Below, one piece after another: positions 35,569-43,784 of a stretch of DNA of 64,000 nt. This stretch comes from Allobosea sp. AAP35 (GTDB lineage: Bacteria; Pseudomonadota; Alphaproteobacteria; Rhizobiales; Beijerinckiaceae), in contig NZ_LJHQ01000045.1 in NCBI RefSeq assembly GCF_001295925.1, positions 1 to 64,000 of the forward strand, written 5' to 3'. The notes beneath the pieces were generated by a model. It worked only from the letters and a program-made list of their open reading frames with translations. It ran no database searches and had not been told where the DNA came from. The position numbers were made by a program, and so were the translations under genes. Positions within the stretch are counted from its first letter, which is position 1, and each line of letters begins with the position of its first letter.

Positions 35569-35988
35569 ATGGATTTCGGCAACGCGCCCAGGACCACACC
35601 CGTCGGAGGCCCCCCGATCGCCGCCCGCGCCGATATCGTCGCGACGCAAGGCAGTGTCGGCGTTGAACTCCCCCCCGAGAAGACCGTGCAATCCGCACAG
35701 GCCGGTCGGGCCATCGAGCTCGACATTCGCGGGCGGGATCTGCAGCAGCGCGCCGAAACCGAAAGCGCCCGCAACGAGGCCCTGCGGCGCAGCGCCGCCT
35801 CATCCGACATCGAGCGGCGGCTGATTGTCGAGCCGCAGACGCGCACCGTCATTCTGCAAAGACGCGATGCAAGTACGGGCGAGGTCGTCGAGACCATTCC
35901 CGACGAAGCCTCCTTGCGCCGACGCGTCTATGCGCGCGTGCTGGCGCAGCAGGAAGCCGAAGCGGCCCGCATCGACCGCTCGGTGTGA
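35569..35988 (+). CDS. FlaG-like protein
   Basis: 139 residues from ATG 35569 with an AGAAGGAG ribosome site; upstream in-frame starts lack one. The N-terminal half is disordered. The C-terminal half has the FlaG core pattern: a strand (RTVILQRRDASTGEVVETIPDEASLRRRVY, about 97-126) in which the TGEVV.xIP motif is the family signature. FlaG proteins influence filament length in other bacteria. It lies 182 nt after the flgN-like gene, possibly with its own promoter, and its stop is 3 nt from the convergent flbT stop. Confidence 0.65.
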   Translation: MDFGNAPRTTPVGGPPIAARADIVATQGSVGVELPPEKTVQSAQAGRAIELDIRGRDLQQRAETESARNEALRRSAASSDIERRLIVEPQTRTVILQRRDASTGEVVETIPDEASLRRRVYARVLAQQEAEAARIDRSV

Positions 35989-35991
35989 GTT

Positions 35992-36414
35992 TCAGGCCGA
36001 CGCCGCGTCGGGCCCCGCCAGCGCGACCCTTGCCAGCTCCAGCAGGGCCGCCTCGTCTTCGCGCAGGGCGCGCGCGCCCTTGAGCGCCTGATACATTTCC
36101 CCAGCCAGGATATGCCCCGAGATCGCCGCGATCTTCGGCCCGAAGCTCGGCACCGCCGCGACGATCTCCCCCGCGATCCGCAGGAAATCGGCCTGATGCG
36201 GCGCCGGGTCGCGCGCCAGATACATCCTCTGGAGCACCACCTGCAGCCGGTCGCAGACCGTCCTGGCTTCAAGTTCGGGGAGGATCTCGCTTTGGCGCAG
36301 GATGCGCGCCTTGGTCTCGACCACGAGCTTGATGCGACGGTCGCTCGCGTTGACGATCGCGTGCTCGCCGATGATCACCCGCTCATTGGCCTTGAGTTCG
36401 ATCTTCAGCGCCAT
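35992..36414 (-). CDS. flbT: Flagellin post-transcriptional regulator FlbT
   Basis: 140-residue protein. In Caulobacter FlbT binds the 5' leader of flagellin mRNA and limits translation until the hook is complete. It starts with the family pattern MALKIELKANERVIIGEHAIVN, has RIKLVVETKARILRQSEIL, and ends with helices around QRMYLARDP and HILAGEMYQALKGARALREDEAALLEL. It lies downstream of the flagellin gene on the same strand but beyond a strong terminator, so it probably has its own promoter in the 50-nt gap. Confidence 0.93.
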   Translation of the reverse strand: MALKIELKANERVIIGEHAIVNASDRRIKLVVETKARILRQSEILPELEARTVCDRLQVVLQRMYLARDPAPHQADFLRIAGEIVAAVPSFGPKIAAISGHILAGEMYQALKGARALREDEAALLELARVALAGPDAASA

Positions 36415-36465
36415 GGTCTGCTCCTCGCATTGCAGTCTTTGCGCCAGAAGCGTTAACCGACCATG

Positions 36466-36494
36466 AAAAAGGCGGCGAGGTTGCCCTCGCCGCC
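36466..36494 (-). terminator. Rho-independent terminator of the flagellin gene
   Basis: Ten-pair stem GGCGGCGAGG (36471-36480) with CCTCGCCGCC (36485-36494), a 4-nt loop, and five T on the minus strand (36470-36466). It is 46 nt beyond the flagellin stop. Confidence 0.9.
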
Positions 36495-36539
36495 TGGGTG
36501 ACCGGCGGGCCGTGAGGCCCGCCTCGCCGTTGATGTGGA

Positions 36540-37739
36540 TCAGCGCAGCAGCTGGAGCACGGCCTGGTCGGACTGGTTGGCCAGCGACAGGGCGGACTGC
36601 GACAGGGACTGGCGGGTCTGCAGAGCGAGCAGGTTGGCCGCTTCCTTGTTGGTGTCGGCGAGCGTCAGGTTGTCGGCGCCGACTTCCAGCATGTTCGACA
36701 GCTCCTTGGAGAAGTCGAGACGGGTCTGCATGATGGCAAGCTTGTTGCCGTACTCGCCCTGGCTGCCCTTGACGGTGTTCAGAGCCGTGTCGATCGACGT
36801 CAGAACCGCATCCGCGTTACCACTGCCGAGAGAAACGACCGACATACCCGAGGTAGAAAAGCTCTTGCTGTCGACATCGATTTTGCTTTTCGAGGCACCG
36901 TCGAAGGTCACGGTAAGCTTGTTGCTATCGCCGCCTTGCAACAGATTGATGCCGTTAAAGCTTGCGTCCGTAACGGCATCATTGATGGCGGTCATCACAT
37001 CCGCGTACTGCGAGACATAATCCTGACCGTTTGCGGTGGTGCTGGGTGTGCGAGCGGCGGTAGCGAAAGCTGCGAAACCAAGGTCGGTAGCAGTCGCGCC
37101 AGTACCAGTGATAGTGAATGTTTCAGCCGGAGTGGCAGCAGTATCGACAGCCGCATCGAAGCTGAGGGTTCCGTTATCATTAATCTTAGCGGTAGCAACG
37201 CCAGAGTTGTTAACAGCGTCAACGAGTTCACCCACGGTGTCGAGCGTCGCGCTCGCGGTGAATGTGAACTGTTCCTGCACGCCGCCTTTGGTTGTCGTAA
37301 AGATCAGCGTCTCGGTATCAGCGACACCGTTGGTGGTGAGGGAAGCCGCACGAGTCCTCTCCAAGACGCTGCCGGCAGCAGTGCCGGTAACGTCGATAGC
37401 CGTACCAGCGTCAACACCGGCTGAGGCGGCGCCATTGCCCGCGTTCTTCGCCTGCTCGGCGATCGACTTGGCCTGCTTGAGCAGGGTGGTAATGGTGTCG
37501 AGGCCCTTGTTGGCGGCCTTGACCGTCTGCACGCCGGTGTTGATGCCGTCCTGCAGCGAGGTCAGGCTGGAGGCGCGCTCGGTGAGCGCCTGGGCCGTGA
37601 AGAAGTTGGTGGGGTTGTCGAGAGCGCTGTTGACCTTCTTGCCGGTCGACAGCTTCTCCTGGGTCTGGGTCAGCATCTGGGCGGTGCTCTGCAGAGAGAG
37701 CAGGTTGGTGCGAACGCCAGCGGAAAGAGCGATTGCCAT
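36540..37739 (-). CDS. fliC: Flagellin
   Basis: Filament subunit of 399 residues. Conserved D0/D1 N-terminus (NLLSLQSTAQMLTQTQEKLSTGKKVNSALDNPTNFF, about 13-48) and C-terminus (LDFSKELSNMLEVGADNLTLADTNKEAANLLALQTRQSLSQSALS) flank a threonine/alanine-rich central domain (about 105-275). The central part (roughly 36900-37430) is visibly AT-richer than the ends and the rest of the window, suggesting replacement of the surface-exposed domain by recombination. Single copy here. An AAGGA ribosome site and a stem-loop (37761-37777) precede the ATG. Confidence 0.96.
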   Translation of the reverse strand: MAIALSAGVRTNLLSLQSTAQMLTQTQEKLSTGKKVNSALDNPTNFFTAQALTERASSLTSLQDGINTGVQTVKAANKGLDTITTLLKQAKSIAEQAKNAGNGAASAGVDAGTAIDVTGTAAGSVLERTRAASLTTNGVADTETLIFTTTKGGVQEQFTFTASATLDTVGELVDAVNNSGVATAKINDNGTLSFDAAVDTAATPAETFTITGTGATATDLGFAAFATAARTPSTTANGQDYVSQYADVMTAINDAVTDASFNGINLLQGGDSNKLTVTFDGASKSKIDVDSKSFSTSGMSVVSLGSGNADAVLTSIDTALNTVKGSQGEYGNKLAIMQTRLDFSKELSNMLEVGADNLTLADTNKEAANLLALQTRQSLSQSALSLANQSDQAVLQLLR

Positions 37740-37760
37740 GTGTCATGTCCTTGATCGAAA

Positions 37761-37777
37761 GCGGCCCTGCTGGCCGC
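37761..37777 (-). promoter_or_regulatory. Stem-loop in the predicted flagellin leader
   Basis: GCGGCC-CTGCT-GGCCGC forms a 6-bp stem with a 5-nt loop, 22 nt before the flagellin ATG and just upstream of the ribosome site. It is a candidate landing site for FlbT, which is known to act on the flagellin 5' untranslated region in Caulobacter. Confidence 0.4.
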
Positions 37778-37982
37778 CTCGTGAACATGAGGGCCAGACC
37801 TTGCGGCGGCCTTAATGCGAAGGCTTGCTTTCGGCGTATTCGCCTTTGGGAAAGGTCCGAGGTCAAACACGGTAAATGAGCCCCTAACGCCGTCTTGCAG
37901 CGGCGATCGCCCTTTAAACCGCATTTTAAGACACGGGCATCTACACCTGCCGAAGCGGCAACAGGCCGTCCATCCGATTGGA

Positions 37983-38363
37983 ATGAAGCGCATGCAGCCC
38001 GGTTTCAACGCATATGCCTCCGCCGCCCGCAAGACCTCGACCGTCAACACCCCCCGCGATCTCGAAGCCGAGCTTCTGATGAAGGCCGCGACGCAGCTCC
38101 AGGCGGTCGCCGACCATTTCGAAAGCCGCGCCGGCGATCTCGACGCGGCGCTGGCCTTCAACCGCAAGCTCTGGACGCTGCTGGCCTCGGCCGTCAGCAA
38201 GGCCGACAATCCCCTGCCCTTCGCCGACAAGAGCAATCTGCTGAACCTGGCGAATTTCATCTTCGCCGAATCCGTCCGCATCAGCGCGACGAATTCCGCA
38301 CAGGCGCTGCCGGGGCTGATCGAGATCAACCGCAACATCGCCGCCGGCCTGCGCGGCCGCTGA
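37983..38363 (+). CDS. flaF: Flagellin secretion regulator FlaF
   Basis: 126 residues from ATG 37983 (or 123 from ATG 37992). FlaF is required for flagellin synthesis and secretion and works opposite FlbT in Caulobacter. Recognised by QPGFNAYASAARKTSTVNTPRDLEAELL at the start, NRKLWTLLASAVSKADNPLP in the middle and NLLNLANFIFAESVRI near the end. It is divergent from flagellin. A near-CtrA palindrome (TTTAAA...TTTTAA, about 37913-37929) lies 54-70 nt before the start. Confidence 0.9.
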   Translation: MKRMQPGFNAYASAARKTSTVNTPRDLEAELLMKAATQLQAVADHFESRAGDLDAALAFNRKLWTLLASAVSKADNPLPFADKSNLLNLANFIFAESVRISATNSAQALPGLIEINRNIAAGLRGR

Positions 38364-38599
38364 CATCTGCGAACGCGCGACGAGACGGACGCTATTGCGC
38401 GTGCCGTCTCGCAGATCCGGAACCCAGCGTCAGGCCCGACGGTGCTCTATGACGGGTTCAGGACGGCGATGGTGCGCGGCTTGTCCGGAATAACGCCGGA
38501 TAGAACGGGCGTGCACCGAGCCATGACCGGGATTGGGCTCAATTCGGGCCGGACGCGCAGGATGTTAGCCGCTGAAGTTCAGCAGCGGGCGCTCAGCGC
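38364..38599. other. Intergenic region between flaF and flgL, degenerate repeat
   Basis: Tail-to-tail gap. It begins with an imperfect hairpin (ATCTGCG...CGCAGAT enclosing GAGACGG/CCGTCTC, about 38367-38415) and continues with worn family A fragments (GCGGCTTGTCCGGAATAACG near 38477). No gene is seen. It probably ends both convergent transcripts. Confidence 0.4.
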
Positions 38600-40186
38600 C
38601 TACAGGTAGTTCGTCAGCGACAGCTTCGACAGGATCGAGGTCACCTGATAGCTCGATTCCAAGCTGGTTTGCAGCGCCAGGATCTGCGTCGCGACCAGGC
38701 TCTTGTCAATCTCCTGGACGCCGCCCAGTGTCGTCTCGAAATAGGCCTTTGTCGCCTCGTGACGCTCGGTTGCGGATTTCAGCGCGTTTTGCGCCACGCC
38801 GAGCTCGACCGCGATGTCGGAGGGCCTCTGGCCCCCCTCATAGCTCAGCCCGTCGCGGACACGCTCGGCCAGCGCATTGTAGCCGGACTGCGAGGTGGCA
38901 ACCCCCTGCGGGAATTCGACCAGCGAGAAGGCGGCCAGATTGGCCAAGCTGGCCCGGATCGCCCCCTCATTGGCCCGGGTGCCGATCGACACGATCTGGG
39001 TGCGATCGACCTGGACACCCGCCGTGTTGCGGGCGGAGGGGTTCGGCAGGACTGGATCGCCCGTCGCCAGAGCCCGAGGATCGTCGGCCAGCGGATCCAG
39101 CGCCACTGCCGGATCGAGCCCGTCCTCGCCCTGATACCAGATCACCGTATTGGCGGCGGCACCGGCCCGCGTCGGCGGATCGGCGAGGTCTGCGGGCACG
39201 CGCCGCGGCGGAAAATTGACGCTGGAGTCGAAGAAATCCGTGGTGGTCCAGATCGCGGACGCTGCCTTCAGCGTGGTCTGCGCCTCGTTCTTCAGAGCGA
39301 TGCCAATGGCATCGGAGATGTTCTTGGCAGTATCGGCCGTCGTCGCCCCGATGGCGAAACCGTCGGCGCTGGCCGGGTCGCTCTGATCCTTGGCCGTCAG
39401 CAGGATCTCGGTCTGCGTCCCGTCGGGCAAGTCGAGCTTGATCCGGATCTGTTCGCCGAGCAGCGGCTGGCTGGGGCCGACGGTGACCGTCAGGCTGGTC
39501 GGATCGGCAGGGGGATCAACGGCCATAACGAGATTAGTCGAGCCCGACGACAGCGGCGAAATGTTGAAGCCGTACGCCGCATTGAAGCCGGTGTCCCGTG
39601 CCAGCGTGGCAACGTTCGTCGCCGATGTCGCGCCCAGCCGCCCCTGCCCGCCCGCAGCCACGCCATCGGCCGTGGCCCGCTCGGCGATCAGCGTCTTGAG
39701 CCCGGCCTTGACGCCGTCGCCATTGATGATGAGGTCGGTCGACTCGGTCGGCTTCACATCGGTCGTGCGGCCCGAGAACAGGTAGCGGCCGTTGACGTCG
39801 ATGTTCAGGAGATCGATCGCCTGCGCGAAGGACCCCTCCGCCAGGATCTGCGGACCGGTCAGGCCGCCTTGCGACGGCAGATAGGTGCTGGTGCTGATAT
39901 CCGTGCGGATCTGCGTGGCGACCTTGGCGATGCTCTCGACCGCATTCGACTGGAGCTTGAGATTGGTGCCCGCGGTTTCGATGCCCGCCAGCCAGGAATC
40001 GAGTGACGCGATCTTCGCGTTCAGATCGAGGCTCTTGGTCCGGTCGATGCCGAGCCCGCCATAGGTCGTGCTCTTCTGCTGCGTCGCCAGCTGCCGCTGC
40101 AACTCCGTCAGATCATTGCGGGCGCTGACGAACTGGCTGCGCGTGGCGAGACGGTAGGCGCCCGTGCCGGAGGAGGTGATGGTCAT
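38600..40186 (-). CDS. flgL: Flagellar hook-associated protein FlgL
   Basis: Hook-filament junction protein of 528 residues, longer than enterobacterial FlgL (317) because of a large central insertion. The flagellin-like N-terminus (YRLATRSQFVSARNDLTELQRQLATQQKSTTYGGLG) and C-terminal helices (ALKSATERHEATKAYFETTLGGVQEIDKSLVATQILALQTSLESSYQ) form the coiled-coil core. Third gene of flgE-flgK-flgL, 7 nt after flgK. Its predicted chaperone is the FlgN-like protein at 34898. Confidence 0.92.
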   Translation of the reverse strand: MTITSSGTGAYRLATRSQFVSARNDLTELQRQLATQQKSTTYGGLGIDRTKSLDLNAKIASLDSWLAGIETAGTNLKLQSNAVESIAKVATQIRTDISTSTYLPSQGGLTGPQILAEGSFAQAIDLLNIDVNGRYLFSGRTTDVKPTESTDLIINGDGVKAGLKTLIAERATADGVAAGGQGRLGATSATNVATLARDTGFNAAYGFNISPLSSGSTNLVMAVDPPADPTSLTVTVGPSQPLLGEQIRIKLDLPDGTQTEILLTAKDQSDPASADGFAIGATTADTAKNISDAIGIALKNEAQTTLKAASAIWTTTDFFDSSVNFPPRRVPADLADPPTRAGAAANTVIWYQGEDGLDPAVALDPLADDPRALATGDPVLPNPSARNTAGVQVDRTQIVSIGTRANEGAIRASLANLAAFSLVEFPQGVATSQSGYNALAERVRDGLSYEGGQRPSDIAVELGVAQNALKSATERHEATKAYFETTLGGVQEIDKSLVATQILALQTSLESSYQVTSILSKLSLTNYL

Positions 40187-40193
40187 GGCGCGC

Positions 40194-42080
40194 TCACACT
40201 CTCATCAAAAGGTCCATCATCTCCTTAACGGTCGAGATGATGCGGGCATTGGCGGCATAGGCGGTCTGCAACTCGATCAGCTGCGCCATCTCCTGGTCGA
40301 CATTGACCTGCGCGGTCTGCTGGAACCGGCTCTGGATCGCGGCCAGCGCGACCTGCTGGCCCTCGTCCAGCCGCTTGGCGGTCTCCACCGACTGGCCCTG
40401 CGAGGAGACGATGCGCTGGACGAGATTGGACACCGTCAGCTGGGTCGTCGCGGTCGAGCCGTCTAGGCCGGTGCGGTTGGTGATGCTGCGCTGGGTTTGC
40501 GTCAAGGCCTCCAGCATGAGCTTGGGCCGCGTCGCGTCCCCTTGAGGCGTCGTCGACCCCGCGGTCGTGTTGAAGACCACGAGCTTCGACCGGTCGGCGA
40601 TCACATCCGGATTGACGGTGATCCGTCCGGCAAAGCCAAGCGCCTGCGAACGGCCCTCATAGGAGCCCGTGAACGCGACACCGCCGGCACCGCCATCGAC
40701 GAACAGGGGGATTTCGGCGCTCCCACCGGTCAGCGCGGTATTGGTCGCATAGGAAGCAACCCCCATGACCTGGCTTGCCGCCGGGGCCGAGATCAGGAGC
40801 TGGTTTCCGCTCGGATTGGAAAAGGTGAAGGCAGGCACGCCCGGTGTGGCGACGAGAGCAGCCTGGATAGCCGTGGCGATGTCGGCCGCGCTTCCCGACA
40901 GATCGACGGCAATGACCTGATTGCTGGCGTCGCCGACGGCTGTTGCGGGCAGCACCGTGCCGGCCGACGCGTTCACCAGCGTCAGGCGCTGCGTCGGGCC
41001 GGTGGCCGTCGCCTTGTAGTCGAAGGTGATGGTGTTGCCCGGCGACAGCGTGGAGGGCGAGGCGATGGCAAGCGTGGCGGAGTTGCCCACGCCGGCGCCG
41101 GTGACGACGCCCTTGGTCTCGCGGTCCGACAGCGCCTTGGCCATCTGCGACGCGATCTCGTCGAGCTGCGCCTGCGCCTGCACCAGCGTCTTGTCGCGCA
41201 TCTCCACGAGCGCGGCGATCTCGCCGGAGCGGAACGTCTTGTTGGCGATGGCGTCCATCGTGCCACCGGAACCGGTGGACATGGTGATGGTCCCGACGCC
41301 GCGCTGGGCCGGATCGCTGCTCCACTGATCATCGGCGTCCAGGCCCGACCGCGCATCGAAGCCGAAGGTCACCGACGGGCGGCCGTCGAAGAGCTGCGTA
41401 CCGGACCCGGTCGTGATGCTGATCGAGCCGCGCGCGTCCTCGCTGGTCTTGATGTCGATGAACTGCGACAGCTCCGACAGGATCAGGTCGCGCTGATCCT
41501 TCAGGCCGGCGGCGGCGGCATCGTTGGGCGTGCCGACGATCCGCGCATTCACGTTCGTCAGCGCCTCGAGCAGGTTGTTTACCTGCGTGACCGCGCTGGC
41601 GATGCCGGTCTCGGCGTCGCTGCGCAAGCTTTGCACACCATCCGACAGTGTGTTGAGTCGGGCGGCAAGCTGACCGGCGTTATCGAGCACCGCGGTGCGC
41701 AGGCTGTAGGATGACGGGTCGTTCTGGAGAGCCTGCAGCGCGCTGGTGAAGCCGCTGTAGATCGAATCGAGCGCCGTTGCGCTGCCCGGCGCGCCATAGA
41801 GCTGGTCGAGGCCCGACAGCATGTCGGCCCGCGTCGAGGTATAGGCGGCCCCGGCGGATTCCTGCCAGAGCTGGTGCTGGACGATCTTGTCGAGCAGTCG
41901 CTGGACCTGCGTGCTCTGGCTCCCAACCGTCTGTCCGCTCAGCGTATCCGATGTCGAGACGGCCCGACGGACATAGCCTGCCGTTCCGGCATTGGCGACG
42001 TTTTGCGAGATGACGCCGATGCCGATCTGCGTGGCGTTCAGCCCGGCGACCGCGGTATTGAGGGATGTGCTGAGACCCAT
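40194..42080 (-). CDS. flgK: Flagellar hook-associated protein FlgK
   Basis: First hook-filament junction protein, 628 residues from ATG 42080 (AGGAA ribosome site at -12; a TTG two codons upstream is less likely). The N-terminal motif TAVAGLNATQIGIGVISQNVANAGTAGYVRR and C-terminal VDQEMAQLIELQTAYAANARIISTVKEMMDLLMRV are typical of the hook/rod family. The central domain is variable and glycine/serine/threonine-rich. It lies 59 nt downstream of flgE and 7 nt before flgL. Confidence 0.95.
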   Translation of the reverse strand: MGLSTSLNTAVAGLNATQIGIGVISQNVANAGTAGYVRRAVSTSDTLSGQTVGSQSTQVQRLLDKIVQHQLWQESAGAAYTSTRADMLSGLDQLYGAPGSATALDSIYSGFTSALQALQNDPSSYSLRTAVLDNAGQLAARLNTLSDGVQSLRSDAETGIASAVTQVNNLLEALTNVNARIVGTPNDAAAAGLKDQRDLILSELSQFIDIKTSEDARGSISITTGSGTQLFDGRPSVTFGFDARSGLDADDQWSSDPAQRGVGTITMSTGSGGTMDAIANKTFRSGEIAALVEMRDKTLVQAQAQLDEIASQMAKALSDRETKGVVTGAGVGNSATLAIASPSTLSPGNTITFDYKATATGPTQRLTLVNASAGTVLPATAVGDASNQVIAVDLSGSAADIATAIQAALVATPGVPAFTFSNPSGNQLLISAPAASQVMGVASYATNTALTGGSAEIPLFVDGGAGGVAFTGSYEGRSQALGFAGRITVNPDVIADRSKLVVFNTTAGSTTPQGDATRPKLMLEALTQTQRSITNRTGLDGSTATTQLTVSNLVQRIVSSQGQSVETAKRLDEGQQVALAAIQSRFQQTAQVNVDQEMAQLIELQTAYAANARIISTVKEMMDLLMRV

Positions 42081-42139
42081 GGTCAATTCCTGTCGCGGCT
42101 AGAAGCCCTGTCGGGCGGCGCCGAACGTCTCGAGAGCCT

Positions 42140-43588
42140 TCAGCGGATGATGCTGAAGACGTCGCGCAGCATTTCCTGAGCCGTGGTGATGACCTTGGTG
42201 TTGGCCGAATAGGCCTGCTGGGTGACGATCATCTTCGAGAATTCGTCGGCGATATCGGTGTTGGATTGTTCGACATTGCCGCCGATGAGCTGCGAGGTGC
42301 CGAGCCCGATGATCGGCGCTCCTGATTCGATCGTTTCTTCGAAGGCACCGCCATCAAGCCGCTTGAGCGCGTTGTCGGCGTTGAAGCGCGCGACCGAAAG
42401 CTGCGCCAGCGCCACCACCTGTCCATTGCTGAAGGTGCCGATGACCTGGCCGGTGGCCGAGACGCTAGTGCGGTCGAGTGTGCCGGCGGTGTACCCGTCC
42501 TGCCGGATCGAGCGGGCGTCGATCTGGCCGCTGACATCGCCGTTTTGGGTGACGCCGTTGCCACCAGTCGTCAAATTGATCGGGTTGGCGGCCGAACTAA
42601 TCAGGGTGCCGCCGATGGTCATTTCGGGCAGAAGAATGTTGCCGTTGGCCGGCGTCTCCAGTTGCCCCGTCGACCCGAAGGTGATGCTTGTATTGGCGTT
42701 GCGATACGCGGGAACGGCGCCTGTTGCGCCGGTATTCTCGGCAACGAAAAGGTTCCAGGTATCGACGGTCGCGGCCGAGCCGACGACCGGAGGAATTGCC
42801 GCCGGGTCTGCCGCGACGGCGGGTGCGGCATTGACGGTCTTCCCCCAACGTAACTCGACGCTCGTCGCCTTGCCGAGCGCATCATAGACAGTGACTGAGC
42901 CTCCAGGGATGGTCTGGCTGAGAAATCTGGTGAGATCGCTGCCGATCACGACGCCCGTTCCACCTTCTGTGGTTGACAGCGGATTGCTCGTGAAGCCGGT
43001 CGGCGACAGCAGTTCCGAGCCCGGCGTCCCGGCCGTCGCATTGTTGGTGCCCGGGACGGCGGGGATGTTGGCACGGTATTCGATCGAAGTCGTCGCCTTT
43101 GCCGGGAACTGCTCCTTGGTGATGCGCAACACCTCCGGCTGCGTGCCGATGAGCTGACCCGTAACCGTATCGATCTTGAGACCTTTCAGATAATAGCCGG
43201 CGCCATTGACGAGGTAGCCGTTCGCATCGAAGTCGAAATCGCCGCGACGGGTGTACAGGTTCGTATTGGCGAACTGCGTGTTGCTGCCGAGCCCGGTCGT
43301 GCGCTGATCGACGACGAAGAAGCCATCGCCGTTGATCGCCGCGTTGGTGTCGATCCGCGTCGCGGTGAGATCGCCCTGGATCGAGTTGGTCGACTGGCTG
43401 TAGGCCGCAACCGAACCCGAGATCTGCCGGTTGAGCGCTGAATCCGGCACGAGGTCCGAGAAGGTCGTGTCGACCCGCTTGAAACCGGCCGTGCGGGAAT
43501 TGGCGATGTTGCCGGAGATGTTTTCCAGCGCATAGGATTGCGCCTGCATTCCGGAAACTGCCGTTGTCAACGCGCTGAAAACACCCAT
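42140..43588 (-). CDS. flgE: Flagellar hook protein FlgE
   Basis: Hook subunit of 482 residues from ATG 43588, which has a strong GAGGTGAGGG ribosome site. The frame is open 96 nt further upstream but passes through the sigma-54 promoter. The hook signature ALENISGNIANSRTAGFKRVDTTFSDL (about 20-46) and the C-terminal NVEQSNTDIADEFSKMIVTQQAYSANTKVITTAQEMLRDVFSI are intact. First gene of flgE-flgK-flgL, driven by a predicted sigma-54 promoter with two tandem ftr-like sites upstream. Confidence 0.96.
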   Translation of the reverse strand: MGVFSALTTAVSGMQAQSYALENISGNIANSRTAGFKRVDTTFSDLVPDSALNRQISGSVAAYSQSTNSIQGDLTATRIDTNAAINGDGFFVVDQRTTGLGSNTQFANTNLYTRRGDFDFDANGYLVNGAGYYLKGLKIDTVTGQLIGTQPEVLRITKEQFPAKATTSIEYRANIPAVPGTNNATAGTPGSELLSPTGFTSNPLSTTEGGTGVVIGSDLTRFLSQTIPGGSVTVYDALGKATSVELRWGKTVNAAPAVAADPAAIPPVVGSAATVDTWNLFVAENTGATGAVPAYRNANTSITFGSTGQLETPANGNILLPEMTIGGTLISSAANPINLTTGGNGVTQNGDVSGQIDARSIRQDGYTAGTLDRTSVSATGQVIGTFSNGQVVALAQLSVARFNADNALKRLDGGAFEETIESGAPIIGLGTSQLIGGNVEQSNTDIADEFSKMIVTQQAYSANTKVITTAQEMLRDVFSIIR

Positions 43589-43645
43589 GGAACCCTCACC
43601 TCGACCGGCGCCCCCCGGGGCGACCATCACTTTCGAGGCGATAAC

Positions 43646-43661
43646 TGCACGGCCCATGCCA
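43646..43661 (-). promoter_or_regulatory. Sigma-54 promoter of flgE
   Basis: Minus-strand TGGCATGGGCCGTGCA keeps GG-N10-GC spacing, with TGGCA at -24 and TGCA at -12 (two mismatches to the full consensus). Predicted start near 43636, 48 nt before the flgE ATG. Confidence 0.62.
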
Positions 43662-43724
43662 GCGGCGCGGGCCTGAAATACCAATGACTTGGATGGTTTC
43701 TCAGAGGTTTAGACCCGGTTTGCG

Positions 43725-43758
43725 CCGGGCAGAATCGGCCAGCCCGGCAGAATCTGCC
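43725..43758. promoter_or_regulatory. Tandem ftr-like palindromes (predicted FlbD sites) at flgE
   Basis: CCCGGCAGAATCTGCC (43743-43758) and the variant CCGGGCAGAATCGGCC (43725-43740), 2 nt apart. They are centred about 115 and 97 bp upstream of the predicted flgE start. Confidence 0.65.
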
Positions 43759-43784
43759 TAAGCCCTGCGGGGGCATCGTGTCGT

